A stretch of 64,000 nt of DNA. Source: Triops longicaudatus (Eukaryota > Arthropoda > Branchiopoda > Notostraca > Triopsidae). The position numbers and the translations under genes are program-made. Location of the stretch: the NCBI GenBank assembly GCA_022885665.1, contig JAGQDJ010000083.1:126373-190372 (forward strand). The letters are read 5' to 3'. A model generated the notes under the pieces. That model saw only the letters and a list, made by a program, of their open reading frames with translations. It ran no database searches and was not told where the DNA came from. Positions 46,900 through 59,318 of this stretch are shown piece after piece (position 1 is the stretch's first letter; every line of letters starts with the position of its first letter).

Positions 46900-49800
46900 T
46901 CTCCCCCTTACGTGTACAATGCCCTAGCAACATGGGAGGGGAATCAGGGCATTTGCTTGCATGTGTGTTCAACCTCGAATTGGAAATTCTCCTATTCTCC
47001 TAAATTGCAAAAAGGAACGAACGAAAAATAAAAGGGAAAAGCCTGCTTATCTAGCGAAACGGAGGATTGGTCCCAATTTTATCGAAATCTGGAGATTGAC
47101 AGTTCACCGCTGAAATTGATTAGCAAATGGGAATAGGTGGAGCATATCCAAACATGTGTGCAAGTCTAATTTGAGACCACTCACGAAAAATACGCGAAAT
47201 CTACGTGAATTTTTAATGTACGTTGAAAGAAACAAGTCTGTATATAAATGGACAGGGCACGTGTTCGGAGTACACAGTTTCCGATAAGATCTTCACAAAC
47301 CGTTTTCACATTTGTAGCCTATTTTCCCATAGCATGGTAATGGATCCAGGAAGCACAGCTTAAACTAACACCTGCGATCCAAAAATTTAACCGTTTTTTT
47401 TTTTCGTATGTCCCTCAGTATTAGTACCGAAGTTCAATATTCATTTACATTTCAACAATGGAGGAATCTATTATGTCTAACCCTTTCAATATGTTTATAC
47501 ATAGGGACGGTGTTCAGAGTCTCTTAAACGTTCTTCATGGGTAAACGTTGTGAGAAGCAATTATCTAAATAAAACTGATGTAAAGTTTGTGTCAGAAATA
47601 GTGTACAGTTTATGCTACACAAGCGTCTTCACGTCAGGTAGGCTGCTATGCAGTTATGACGTTGCAGATGTCGAAAATTTTTTGGGAAAATTCAATGGCG
47701 TGGGAAATCTTATTGAATTTGTTAAAGGTAAGTATAAAAGCAATTCGGACGTCCGTTACCTACACAGCGCCGGTTTTCGATTAGGATGAATGGAACGACG
47801 CCACGCGTGGCGTATGCCCTTTGGCAATCACCAGGTGCGACATTTAAAGGTAGACGTAACCGTCTTCCTTTGTGCATGTAGCTGGTATAGTCCGTAGGCT
47901 CGATTACAACAGGAGTAAGCCCCAACAGTGTTTCATTCAATTCATCAATGATGTACTGATCTCATGAGACGCTATTACATTTTACCACAAATTAAAAAAA
48001 TAGGTGAAACTTAATGTACTGAACGCTAGAAATAACGATTTTTCTATGTCTCACTAGCACGCACATACACTGGCACAAGGCAACACAAAGTATTTTATGG
48101 GTTCTAAAGTAGAAATACACTTTACCTGGACACCCATTGTAAAATTTGTGGCACGTGTCGTCCTTCAAAGCTTCAATAGAGACTATGTCACGTGGTTTTC
48201 ACAAAACCCCATGGTCGCCAAAACCCGCCACGAGTCGCTATTTTTTACCTGTTGAAGAAATAAGATTTGAAGCTCTGTTTCGTTGTTCTAAAATTTTGAG
48301 AGGAACAATTGGAGAAAATAAGTTAATTACGTTAATGATAAGACAATAGATAAATAATAAATACGATAGTAGTTAAATTAATTACGGCGGTGCTGTGTTT
48401 ATGCGTGATACTCAAAATCTGGTATCTTCCCTTCAACCTATCAATATGAACATTACTTGTCACACATTACTTGAACATTACATATTACTTGTCACACCAA
48501 ACAGGAAAAAAAATTATCAAATTTATAAGGACAATATTTTGTGTATGCAGACTTTCCTATCATGTTAAGTATTACAACAGTTAGTAGTTACATTTCGACT
48601 AGTTTGTAAAATTCACTGATACGAGTAAAAGGTAGAGTATATACCTAATTACATCTTAAACGTTTAAGGCGATTTTACGAATTCATTATCAAATATGTTA
48701 AGCAATACTTTTGAAATCGCATGAACCTTTTAGCATGTGGTGCTTCTTTACCTCGGTTAGGTAAACCTGAACTATAGCCTCGGTACTGCTCAAGAAATTT
48801 AGCTCCTACGTATATCAAGTTAATTGAACGCACTTAAAATTACTAGCAATAAGCATTTTAATTAAATATCCAATACTGTATACTACTTTGTACAAAATAT
48901 TCCCCGGTTTTACCGAGGTGTGAACTATAACAGGCTGTTCGTTGCATTAATACATCACAGTTCGAACGTTTAAGAAGGTATTTTGCTTTAAAATGTTTCA
49001 GAAAACAATTTACACTACTGAAAGATTGTGAGTATTTTTCGATTACAAATGTCCTAATTATTGCCACTTACCAAAGTCTTCAATGTTTTACGTGGCACAA
49101 ATATGTGTTCAAATGCGGTTTTTACAGTCTTCTCACATGACTTGCTCTTCTTTTTTAAAATTATTTACAAGCACGTAACACGTTGTTTTGTCTCGTGGTT
49201 TTATAATTGTTGTTCATTTTTGCGTAACGTCAGCTAGCGGAGGAATTGTAGTAGGCACAATCAAGTTTAACGCTTACCGCGAGATGGCATGAGTTAGCAT
49301 TTCCAAACCATTTCAAACCTTCGCACTTCGTGCCTTAAATACGGAGAAGGAGGAAATGGGAAATGAGCGATTAAGGCAATTGAGTCAAGCTTGCTTTCAT
49401 CTTAGGGATGATGTACAAGGGGTCAAAACATGTGCCTGGTTTTCAGCATCTATTTGGCTGCAATTAGTCTTCCAAACTAAGCCACGAGATCATTTGCGGT
49501 CAGACAGAAAGAAAAAAGCGACAATTCATTATGCTCCCAGCGCGCTTCCTAATTTCTATGAATTAGCCCAAAGTCCTGGGGAAACGCACGCGTCAAACGT
49601 AATTTTCTGTTCAGGGCTTGAAAATGCTTAACGTGACGTTCCTGGCCTTGTGGACTTTCTCATTGTTCCTTTATCTCGCCAAGATTGGAACCAGCCAATC
49701 CTTCCTAAGCTTTGGCAGTAGTCGGGACTTCACAAGGTAGATTATCACGGCTGGACTTCTTAACGTCTGGTATGCATTGTAGCTTAGGGGGATGTTGGGA

Positions 49801-50709
49801 ATGCTTGGAGACTTTATGCCATTCGGCGTTTCCTTGTATCTTCATCCTATAAACTTCTACATCATTTGCATATTTGTTCAGAAAAAGGCGCAAGTCTGGT
49901 TTCGAGCCTGAGAGGTCGGCTGTCTGGAAACCGAGCGCACCCTTACAAAATTTCGGCTTCATTACTTCAAAGGGTGGGAAGTAGAAGAGTCCGAGGGCTT
50001 GAACTTCTCATTCGGAATGGTTTTATGAGTAATGAATTGCGTCATGTCAGTATTTTAAAAATAAAAAGTAAACTCAGTAGTCAGTAGCTCCGTATAATAC
50101 GCTATCCTATACAGGACTAAACGGTATTCCGATAACAGGTGGGAGATGAATTTGTCAGAAGTTATGAGTAAACAGGCCTAAATGAAGGCAACTACTGCAT
50201 AACAAGTAGGCCACGTTTTCTGGAATCTTGCGTACGGGATTCGTGATTAGTATGTGCAAGCAGTGCAACAGCAGTACGAACTAATTTGTTAAACAGTCAG
50301 TCGTGTTCGTATTTTAAATGTTGTCTTTTGCAAGCCTGGGAACGCATTCAAGGTGAAACGGAACATAACGCTGCGTTTAAAACCCCTTTCGTGCTGCCCA
50401 ACTACAACAAAGCACGAATAAAAATACTAATGAGAGAGAGCTCTTCGCTTTTTTTATGAACGCTTGAAAAACTCCAGATGCGATGTTTTTGTGTTTCACG
50501 ATGGGGTTATGCGAATTGGTCATTCGAGAATTGGTTGGCCTTGCCGGCATGACGAATTTAGGACGCACACAAGGGTCGTTAACTTGTCTTGGAATCACTT
50601 TTACAGCTTAAAGTCTCAAGTCTTGGGTGAACAACGTTGGCCTTTTATTTTTGCCTACAAGTTTTATCGGAAAAGTAAAGCCCTGATATACCCACTGCAA
50701 TAAAATTCA
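46900..50709. other. intergenic DNA with promoter-like and exon-like fragments
   Basis: No complete gene. A TATATAAATGGACA box lies at about 47240, an exon-like block with a perfect GTAAGTAT donor at 47668-47727, and TATAAAAG at 47733. A short tandem repeat based on attacttgtcacac occupies 48448-48500. The rest is AT-rich and unremarkable. Confidence 0.4.
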
Positions 50710-51018
50710 TTGATGATAAGGCTAGTACCATTGTCCAAGCCATTTGCAAATCGTTTGAAATTTAAAACATCCGGTTATTTTGATTACGAACCAAGGGAAA
50801 CAAAAGTTACACTAACCGGAAGTTATTGTGACGCAAGCAAAGTTCTCGAGATAAGGAAAGATTCGGCTGTAAAGAAAAAATTACACATTTTCCCAACACG
50901 GTGCCAATGTAAAGGCAAATCCCTGGAAATGGGCAGAGGATTTCCCTTTTCCACTGTAAGTTTCTTCTCTATGATGTCAAAACAGAACCGGAATCTGTGG
51001 TCAACTTGCCCAAGTTAG
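50710..51018 (+). other. unassigned ORF containing the first copy of a duplicated coding-like segment
   Basis: A 102-codon frame whose middle part reads VTLTGSYCDASKVLEIRKDS. A second, diverged copy lies at 51176-51270 in a comparable open frame (VTLTNIYRDARRVLEIRRYS). No indel breaks the alignment, and several differences are synonymous or Lys/Arg exchanges, so the pair may be related exons or pieces of a mobile element. A strong donor (CCACT/GTAAGT) follows copy 1 at about 50958. A CTTTCAG acceptor-like site precedes copy 2. No family recognised. Confidence 0.3.
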
Positions 51019-51175
51019 GGCAAACTGGCTCAGCAATGGCATCCAATGCAATCCAATCTTAATTTCAAAGTTTGGGAAAATTAGCTAAACCTTTTTACTT
51101 TAATATTCTACATTATTTCCTGAGATATTCTGCTTCATTCTGTGGCGCACAATTATTGTACGCTTTCAGTTTTTC

Positions 51176-51270
51176 ACACAAGTGACACTAACCAATATTT
51201 ATCGTGATGCAAGAAGAGTTCTAGAGATTAGGAGATATTCTTCTCTAAAGGAAAAAACTACATGTTCCCC
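51176..51270 (+). repeat. second copy of the duplicated coding-like segment
   Basis: It is homologous to about 50800-50895. The reading frame is kept over about 30 codons, with T-L-T, Y, D-A, V-L-E-I-R and S conserved. It ends in AT-rich sequence without a good donor. Confidence 0.45.
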
Positions 51271-51344
51271 GAAATTTATCATTAATATTATTCTCCTTAC
51301 CTTTTATTCCCTAGTGACACGGAACGCTACCCGTGCTAGCACGC

Positions 51345-51430
51345 TGAACCGGTGAGAGGTTGGTTTCGTGGTTAGTTTGGCTCACTATCTTGGCCCTAGG
51401 ACCTGGGTGCGAGGCTAGAAGGTTGGGTTT
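51345..51430 (+). mobile_element. possible tRNA-derived SINE head
   Basis: An A-box-like segment (tcgtggttagtttggctc) and a degenerate B-box-like segment (ggtgcgaggct) lie at tRNA-like spacing, with TTGGCCCTAGGACC between them. It is too degenerate for a tRNA gene. Extent uncertain. Confidence 0.35.
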
Positions 51431-51749
51431 CCCGCCCTAGGGGGAGTTTCAAACAGCGCCACAATGAAATACTGGCCTTGGTGAAACGAAGTTCAGTTCT
51501 CGCCGAGTGGGTCTGGAGTATAGTAAGGCGCAGAAGTTAAAGGCGTCATAAACGAGACGCGAAAGTAAGTGGATTTTATTTACCGCAACTGCACGCAACT
51601 TATTGAAATCTTTTTTTTTTCTTTTAAAGAACGCGATTTTCCTTGGCAGCGAAAATCGCATTTGTTGAGTGTGCAACTTTACACGAAAACTTCGACTGGG
51701 AGCATTCCCGTTTTTTTTTACTGGTGTGGTGAAAGCCTAGTCCAGCGCC

Positions 51750-52823
51750 ATGTTTGATGTTTTCGGCTCCGTGAAGGGCTTACTGAAGCTCGACACGGTC
51801 TGTATCGACAACAACGTCTTTCGTCTCCACTACAAAGCCACCGTGATCATCCTTATCGCCTTTTCGTTGTTGGTGACATCGCGGCAGTACATTGGCGACC
51901 CGATTGACTGCATTGTTGAGGGCGTTCCCTCTAACGTCATGGACACGTACTGCTGGATTCATTCCACCTTCACCATCCCGAACCGATACAAGAAAGAAGA
52001 TAACGTGCCTCACCCAGGTGTATCAGCCAAGAAAGGCCCCGACGATGAAATCAAGTACCACAAATACTACCAGTGGGTCTGCTTTGTTCTCTTCTTCCAA
52101 GCGCTGCTCTTTTACGTCCCCCGGTACCTGTGGAAAACATGGGAAGCTGGCAAGATGAAGATGCTCGTCTTGGACCTCAATTGCCCCATTATTGAAGACA
52201 ACGTTAAGAATGAGCGCAAGAAGTTGTTGGTTGACTATTTCGCGACCAATTTGCACAACCACAATTTCTATGCCATAAGATTCTTTATTTGTGAAATCCT
52301 CAACTTCGTGAACGTCGTTGGCCAGATTTACTTCATGGATTTCTTCTTGGGTGGCGAGTTTACGACCTATGGCTCCGATGTCATCAACTTCACGGAGATG
52401 GAGCAAGAGGAACGAACGGACCCTATGGCCAAAGTATTTCCTAAAGTCACCAAATGCACCTTCTACAAATACGGTCCCTCGGGCACGGTCCAGCACATCG
52501 ACGGGATGTGTGTCCTGCCCTTGAACATTGTCAATGAGAAAATTTACGTGTTCCTCTGGTTCTGGTTCATCCTGTTGTCCGTTTTCACTGGACTCTCGCT
52601 CCTGTACCGTTTGGCCGTGATCTTCGCCTCCCAGACGCGCATGTATCTCTTGCGTGCCCAGGCCCGTCTGGCTCCGCGTCAAGAAGTCGAAACAGTGGCT
52701 CGCAAATGCCAAATTGGGGATTGGTTTGTCCTGCTTTTATTGGGCAAAAATATTGACCCTCTGGTCTACAAAGAACTTATGTCAGATTTAGCTAAGCGTT
52801 TCGAGGGCAAAGAAGCTGTTTAA
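51750..52823 (+). CDS. Inx2: innexin 2
   Basis: A single uninterrupted exon of 357 aa. Innexins are four-pass membrane proteins that form gap junctions and hemichannels in protostomes. The N-terminus MFDVFGSVKGLL, the CIDNNVFR segment and the VTSRQYIGDPIDCIV stretch are characteristic of arthropod innexin 2 (Drosophila Inx2 is 367 aa). Transmembrane segments are near 31-47, 108-127, 178-199 and 266-288, and the family signature YYQWV is at 106-110. The paired extracellular cysteines are C54/C68 in loop 1 and C236/C254 in loop 2. The C-terminal tail is short and basic/acidic. A CCTAG just before the ATG could be the acceptor of a 5'UTR intron. It is the first of four same-strand innexins. Confidence 0.95.
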   Translation: MFDVFGSVKGLLKLDTVCIDNNVFRLHYKATVIILIAFSLLVTSRQYIGDPIDCIVEGVPSNVMDTYCWIHSTFTIPNRYKKEDNVPHPGVSAKKGPDDEIKYHKYYQWVCFVLFFQALLFYVPRYLWKTWEAGKMKMLVLDLNCPIIEDNVKNERKKLLVDYFATNLHNHNFYAIRFFICEILNFVNVVGQIYFMDFFLGGEFTTYGSDVINFTEMEQEERTDPMAKVFPKVTKCTFYKYGPSGTVQHIDGMCVLPLNIVNEKIYVFLWFWFILLSVFTGLSLLYRLAVIFASQTRMYLLRAQARLAPRQEVETVARKCQIGDWFVLLLLGKNIDPLVYKELMSDLAKRFEGKEAV

Positions 52824-55800
52824 ATAGCTTTGTTCATTTTTATATCATGGAAAGAATGTATCATTTCGGGGAGAATGTAGGAGGAAAATGGAGGAGTTTC
52901 TTTGGTATTTGTCCCTCATGTGTGCTTAAAAAAGGAAGTTTTGTCTGAACGCTGCCTTGCATTATTGTAACAATTCGATATTCCTTGGACCATCAGTTTG
53001 ATCAACTGTCGCTCAAACGTTTCTACTTGGGACCATCCAGTGTCTTCCTGTTTTGCCCGTAAAGCAATAGAAAATTTTCTACGTAAAACTATTTCTACCA
53101 TTTTTTTATTTTTTAATGTAATTTACACGGGGGAAAGGATTTTTAAAGCTTTTCCAACACGATATTTTAAGGGAAAAATGCGAAGAAAAAAGCAAGTTTC
53201 AGCTTGCAACAGTTCTGATCAGGGAAGTGATTCATTCCAATGTTGCAAAAGTTTTTCCACCTTCCTCCTCTTGTGCCTTAATATGGATCGTTTTGGGTTG
53301 TTAGCGAAAGACCAATAAGATCTCGAGGTAGTTGTTTTCGGCTGTGACACGTTTCAAGCCTAGATGAGTTAGACTTGATATGATAAATGAGTCTTATACG
53401 ACAAGATATGCTCGCATGAAGTAACCCGATATTCATTATCAAAGCCGCCACCTATGACTTTTAAAAATGCACCTATTGTGGTAAAACATGTGCTCGCTTT
53501 GACATTTGGTACAAGTGTGCGATAGTTTTTTTACGATGCTATGTGAAATGCTGTATTTGAGACGATACCTAAGAAATACATACTAATTTCTGTCCACGTT
53601 CACTCGTTCTTTTTCTGCTCCGCTAAGAAGATTAATTACCCTACAAATCAAACAGATTGCAGGGGACTCGACAAAGTATGCGCGGGGCAATCCAGTTATG
53701 TAAATGAGACTGATAACTTTTTTTCTTTGTCTATTAGCTGCAGTAGATTAATTCTAAAAAGAAAATGTTGACCGCACGAGTCCAGATATGGGTGCGGGGT
53801 TTAAACGGTTGCGACACGGACGTTTCCCACTTGTGTTGTAACGTGTATACCAGGAAAAGCATGCGTAGAAATTGCTTATATAAATGGACACGTCTCTGCT
53901 AACTCAAGTGACGGAACCTGAAGGTCTATTGACTCTGGTGTTCAGCGAGTTATTGAGTTAACCCTTCGACTCTTTTGGCCTGGTCGCAAACATGTTTTGC
54001 AAATGTCGGGAAGTTTTATTTTAAGGGACGGGCATTCTAAGTTCGACGACTGCCAGTTTATGACGAAAAGGGTTTGACGACATATATTAGCTTTAGCAGA
54101 AGGGTCTTTTTAGCTAGAATAGTTTATCACCCTTTGGGAAGAGGCTGGAAAAAGACCCTGGGGTTATCTATTCAGCAAACACTTCCAAGCTGGCCCATGT
54201 TTCTCCCCCCTTCCTTCCGTTTCTGCGAATTTTAGCGGGGCTAAATAAAAGCCATATGTTCTCAAAGTAGACTGCATACATGCGGCTGGGTCAAGCGAGG
54301 TTAAGAAACCGAATGAAAGGGTAGTGTGAAGAAAAATAGCTTGAAGGTGACTCGGTTTCGCGTTTTCCTCCTAGCCATTTCGGTCTCTCAAGAGTACGAA
54401 GCGCGAGACGAAAGCATTCCTGTTCAGATTTTGGGGAGCTCAAGTTGGAGATTTTAATGCAGCTACACCGTAAAGCTCCCTTACGCCCAAAAAAAGTCGG
54501 GAAGTGCCCAAACAGTAGTGACGTTACGTCTTAATCAAAGGTTAGTGTTTTGCCTTTTGACTGCATGCTAAAGGAAAAGAAAGGCTTAAGGCGACGAGCG
54601 TAGTTAAAATCGGAAGAGGCTATACAAACGAGGGTGGACAAAGGAGAATTTATTACAACGCTGTAATGGCAAAATGTAACGTAAGTGTACTCTAAAGTGC
54701 AATACTACCAGGAACAAACACGAAAGCAAAACAGTCCCCAGAAAAAAAGGACACTAATTTAACTATAGGCAAGAATGAAAATTTTACTCATTGCGAAACC
54801 GTCAGTGGGGGTCAGGAAAGATTCGCTAATTTTTTGCGTGGGGCAACGCGCACGAAAGATTTCTGGCGTTGGCATAGGACCGGTTTCTCGACAAACGCTA
54901 TATTCCTAGCAAATGTGTCAGTCAGGAGGGCAACATGCGTTTGTCTGGGGAACACATGCTTGACGTCACTCAGGTGCTTGCATCCCGCATTGCGTAATCA
55001 ACTAGGCATTTTGTGAACACCACGGAAAATAATACAGGCTTTACGCACAATCCGACGCGTCAGAGTATTCCCCACATTAAAATGACTGATGGTAGTAATT
55101 TATAAAACAATTAAGAGTAGTCAAGTTTTTACAGGGTCGTGCGGGGTTACTTTCCCATGCGGGTTTGTTACTAAGAGAAAATTGACATAACACAAATAAG
55201 AACAAAAATGGATAGAGACGACTGCGTGCGTAAGCTCGTAGTATTCTGTTCAGCCTGTCATGATGAGATTGTGCTTGTCTGAGTGGAAGTGGACCTCGTT
55301 GTAGACACCATGACACGAGCGAGTGGTGACGTCGTTTCCTGGCAGTTTACTTACTATAGGTAGTGAAAAGGGCGTTGACAATTTTTTAACGGAAACTGGC
55401 CTCTATTTCCAGGGCTTCGCTGCCTATCTCCTTTCTTTCTCTATCTCCTGGCTAAGCTGGAAGGCATGTAGCAAGGGTATGTAGTGTCTAGTGCCTACAG
55501 TGTAGCAGTGAAAAACGTTGTTGCCATTCCTTTCAGCGAAAAACGTGCATGGTGTTTTCTTGGATAAACCTTGAAAATGTACTAACGAAAAGGATATTTT
55601 TGACAGGCAAGACAAGTTACAGACGGGTGCGTGAAGTTTCTACTTCCGTTGCAGAGGAATTGGCTGGAACCAGTTCAGTTGTGGTTCATTGTTGGGTTCC
55701 TGACTGAATAGGAGGGGACTGTTGAGCGTCGCGACGCCCTAGCGTACAGACCATTGTAACTCTAGAAGCCAAGGGAGGTTCTCCTTGTTTGAAAGACCGA

Positions 55801-56135
55801 ACCAGAGGGTGAAGAACGCTCCCTATTGCCAGGATTTTTAGCAGTACTGTAGCTTAACAGTAACGTACGGAAGAGAACGCAGGATTTGCAGGGGCTGCTG
55901 TTTGAACCAGCAGAGGAACAAACTGTGTACCAAAGGCTGAAACACTCCCTAAAAGCTCCAAAAGCTTGTGTATTTACGTGATTTTTACGTTGAATTTCAT
56001 TGATAAGTTTTTCGAGTGAAACTTGTACCCGAGATTGACCCCATTGTACCGTGCCTTTACGTTACGAGATTGTAATTTCGAAGGAATTATTTCGCATGGT
56101 TATTTCCTGACTTGCCACAAAACAATTGAGCGAAA
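52824..56135. other. spacer between Inx2 and the second innexin
   Basis: No coding sequence recognised. A TATATAAATGGACA box at about 53877, sharing 14 bases with the one at 47240, could be a distant promoter for the next innexin if it has a 5'UTR intron; no splice evidence was found. Short frames at 54834-55016 and 55077-55316 have no domains. Confidence 0.45.
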
Positions 56136-57287
56136 ATGTTGGGTTTGTTTTCCAAGTTTAGTACCTATGTGAAAGTCAAACACTTCAAAGTACGCGTGGA
56201 CAATGCCATGCTTAAGTTGCATTACCGTTTCACGTTCTTAGTGTTGATGGTATCCTGCTTGTTGGTAAGCAGTCGACAATTTATTGGCGAGCATATCAAC
56301 TGCATTCAGGATTCTGGTGCAGTACCGCAAAATGTATTGAATACTTACTGCTTCATTTCGACCACGTTTACTTTGCCGAAACAAATGACCGCACGTACCG
56401 GTGACCAAGTGGCTGCCATGGGCGTGGGTTTTCACAAAGACACCGATGAGAAGAAATACCACGCCTATTACCAGTGGGTGCCATTTGTGCTTTTCCTACA
56501 AGGCCTCATGTTTTACACGCCTTGGTGGATTTGGAAACAGCTTGAAAATGGAAAGATCCGCACCATTATTACCGGCTTGAATACTTTTACCATTGACGTG
56601 AGCGAGCGTCACTCCAAAGAACGCGTTCTTATTAACTACATTATTGACAGTCTCCACGAACACAACTGGTACGCCATCAAATTCTTCCTCTGTGAGATTC
56701 TCTGCGCTGTCAACGTCATTGGCAACATTTATTTCACGGATTACTTCCTGGGAGGAGAGTTTCTGCAGTACGGTCCCCGCGTGGTCCGGTTTTTGGAAAT
56801 GGACCCTGAAGAACGCTTTGATCCCATGGCCCACGTTTTCCCGCGCTTGACCAAATGTACGTTCTTCAAATACGGTCCCTCTGGAACCATCCAGCGTCAT
56901 GACAGTCTCTGCGTTTTGGCGCTGAATATCATGAACGAGAAGGTTTATGTCTTCCTGTGGTTTTGGTTTGTCGTCTTATCTATTATAACTGGCCTCCATT
57001 TGATCTTCCGTATCACGACGTTGGCAGCATTCCCTTTGCGCGCGTCCATTTTGAAATCCGTCTTTGGCGCTTCGCAACACGACGACATAGATCTGATTAT
57101 GCAAAAGTGTCAAGTCGGAGATTGGCTTTTGCTCTGTTTCCTAGGTCGTAACATGGATTTGATGGTTTTTAATGAATTTATCCATGAATTGGCCAAGACA
57201 CTGACCTACGGTACTGCGAACCGCCGTCGACACCTAGCGGACACCGACGACCCACGCATAAACGAAGGCCGGCCGATGCTTGCATAA
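56136..57287 (+). CDS. innexin, second gene of the array
   Basis: A single exon of 383 aa. It has four transmembrane segments, YYQWV at 111-115 followed by PFVLFLQGLMFYTPWWIW, paired cysteines C56/C72 in extracellular loop 1 and two more in KCTFFKYGPSG...SLC of loop 2, then VFLWFWF at the fourth segment. It shares KVRVDNA..LHYRFTF and LLVSSRQFIG with the next two genes, unlike Inx2, so these three form a closer group. The cytosolic tail ends with an Arg-rich then Asp-rich stretch (RRRHLADTDDPR). I do not assign it to a named insect innexin; it could be a lineage-specific duplicate. The start at 56136 is the first in-frame ATG and fits the conserved N-terminus length. Confidence 0.94.
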   Translation: MLGLFSKFSTYVKVKHFKVRVDNAMLKLHYRFTFLVLMVSCLLVSSRQFIGEHINCIQDSGAVPQNVLNTYCFISTTFTLPKQMTARTGDQVAAMGVGFHKDTDEKKYHAYYQWVPFVLFLQGLMFYTPWWIWKQLENGKIRTIITGLNTFTIDVSERHSKERVLINYIIDSLHEHNWYAIKFFLCEILCAVNVIGNIYFTDYFLGGEFLQYGPRVVRFLEMDPEERFDPMAHVFPRLTKCTFFKYGPSGTIQRHDSLCVLALNIMNEKVYVFLWFWFVVLSIITGLHLIFRITTLAAFPLRASILKSVFGASQHDDIDLIMQKCQVGDWLLLCFLGRNMDLMVFNEFIHELAKTLTYGTANRRRHLADTDDPRINEGRPMLA

Positions 57288-59318
57288 AATAAGCTGTACT
57301 ATTTGTTTAGTTTAGTTTGATCTCTTACTTTGATATAAAACACTCTCCTAATCATCCCCTAATCGACTTTATTTTGTCATACACACTTCACGAACTTTGA
57401 TTTTTGTTAAATCTCATGGACAGCGTTTTTTTTTCTCTATTATAGTTACGTTTTCTTGGAGTAGATAATTCTACCAAGAAAAGGAGGCAACCAGAATCTA
57501 TTAAACGGGTATTTGTACTAGCTAATTGCCAAGGTCCATGTATGTTAATGTTTCGAGTCAGAAGAAAAGTCTTGATGGAAATTCCTGGATTGGAGAAGCA
57601 TGTAAACGTGCTTGTAATAGAATACATTTGCTGATTTTGCATAACTTCTTGAGGATCATTTTGCAGGTGCAGATGACGAGGCACGTTGAAATTCGTGCTG
57701 CTCTATTTTTTCTTACCGGGTTTGTTTTCACCTTTTCCTCGCTCTAGGTAATTTTCATCTAGGGGTGGAATTAGAAATCACTTAATAGCGCAGTACTGAT
57801 AACCATAACTGATATCATAACAGTACTGATAACCGGTTTACAACGTGTAATTGCACGCAGCTTACGGATCACAGTATAGTAACGTTAAATAATGAGTTGC
57901 TGTGGTTGACAGCGTTCCGAGTTTAGTAAGTTAAACTTTGTAAGTAATAAGATACGCTTTACACAGAGGAGTTCCTGGATAGCGTATGGTATCGTTTACG
58001 TTTTGTATAGTACACCCAAAGCAAAAAGTCGTGCACCATAAGCTCTTGTTTATGAAAAAAAGGGAGCGCTGAGAATCACATTGCGCTAGCCACATGCTCT
58101 GTTTCTTAGCTCCGCTGAATATTTGGTTGCTGCCGAGTCAGCATGCTTCGGTCGCTGAGCAAGTCTAGGCGAGCGTGATGGTATTTCCAGTTTATAGAAG
58201 GCGATGGAAAGAGCAACAGGTATGGAGAGAGACTAGTTCCCTTCAGAAGTCAGTGCAAACCAAGGTCCGTTTCAAGTGTGGCCGTAGGCAAAATTCCGAG
58301 AGTTTTTACCTGCCCGAAGTAGCAAGAACAGGTTGGCTCAAGCTGACTCGCCTCAAAAAAGCCTTCAGTCGCTTACCAAAAAGTAATACTTGACTAGTTC
58401 TCATTCCCCACTCTCTCTCCCTCTTTTCCCCCTGATTATTTCCTTTCCCATTTTAGTTTTCAAAAGAAAAGGTAAGGGTGAAATCTAAGGATCTGTGCTG
58501 AAGGGTGCTGTAGGGTAAGAACAAAAGAAGAATAAAGGGGAAAGAGTGAATAGAGGGGGACTTGAAAGGGAGAGAAAGGGGCTAGGGTGGTGTTAACGAA
58601 GGGCTCGCCCCCTAAAAAATTTCCTAGAAGTCCTGACCACCCCAACTAGTCTTCTTTCATTTTCTAGAAGGGACCCATAAGTAGTGCCTGAGCACGAAAC
58701 TTGGTGAGCCGGAGAAATGGGTAAGAAGTGACCTTTGGGCGCCGCCGAAACAGTGAGGGTGCAGTTTTACTACCCTGCAGTATCAAGTTGCAAAGTAGAG
58801 TGGTAGAAGCTGCTGCTGGACACTCCAGGCCGAGGATAGTGGCCGTGTGTGAATTAGTAAGGCAGTCGACTCGTCAAGCGCCAGACAAGGCGAGACCAGA
58901 GGACTGGAGACAGGGAAGACCTTGGATCGTGAGTTTTTTTCATTCCAAAGCCTCGCGTTCCATCGTTCCGCATACAGTCAGAACAACTCTCAGCGAAAGC
59001 TTACGTTTTTCACATCTATTCAACCCGTTGGATGGTGGAGTTGACTTGTGACACTGGCCGAGACCAGAGGAGGGACGTGCACCAAACGCGCGGCAGTGCA
59101 GTCGGGTTACAACATCAAGAACTCGCTGGCCAGCAGTTAACTTTGGATGGTTGACTGGTCGGAAATCCGAAAGTGACCGCATTTCCTGCTATTTTATTTT
59201 TTACAAAACGACGACGGGCTTTTGAATCGTGGTCTGCGACCCTACAACGTTCACTCCTGGGCATTTCTGGGAAGGACTGGTATTCTTTTCGAAGCCGTGT
59301 TAATTTTTGAGAGCAACC
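57288..59318. other. spacer between the second and third innexins
   Basis: It contains two copies of cagtactgataacc (57791-57804 and 57821-57834) and a purine-rich stretch near 58465-58580. No gene found. A 5'UTR exon of the next innexin may lie here, but I cannot place it. Confidence 0.45.

Noticed and set aside
46312..47031. 239-codon plus-strand frame
   Set aside because: It lies antisense to exon 1 of the Scabrous-like gene and its promoter side. It starts with TTG and has no domain.
52023..52712. 229-codon minus-strand frame
   Set aside because: It is the antisense shadow of Inx2; its open length follows from the codon usage of the real gene.
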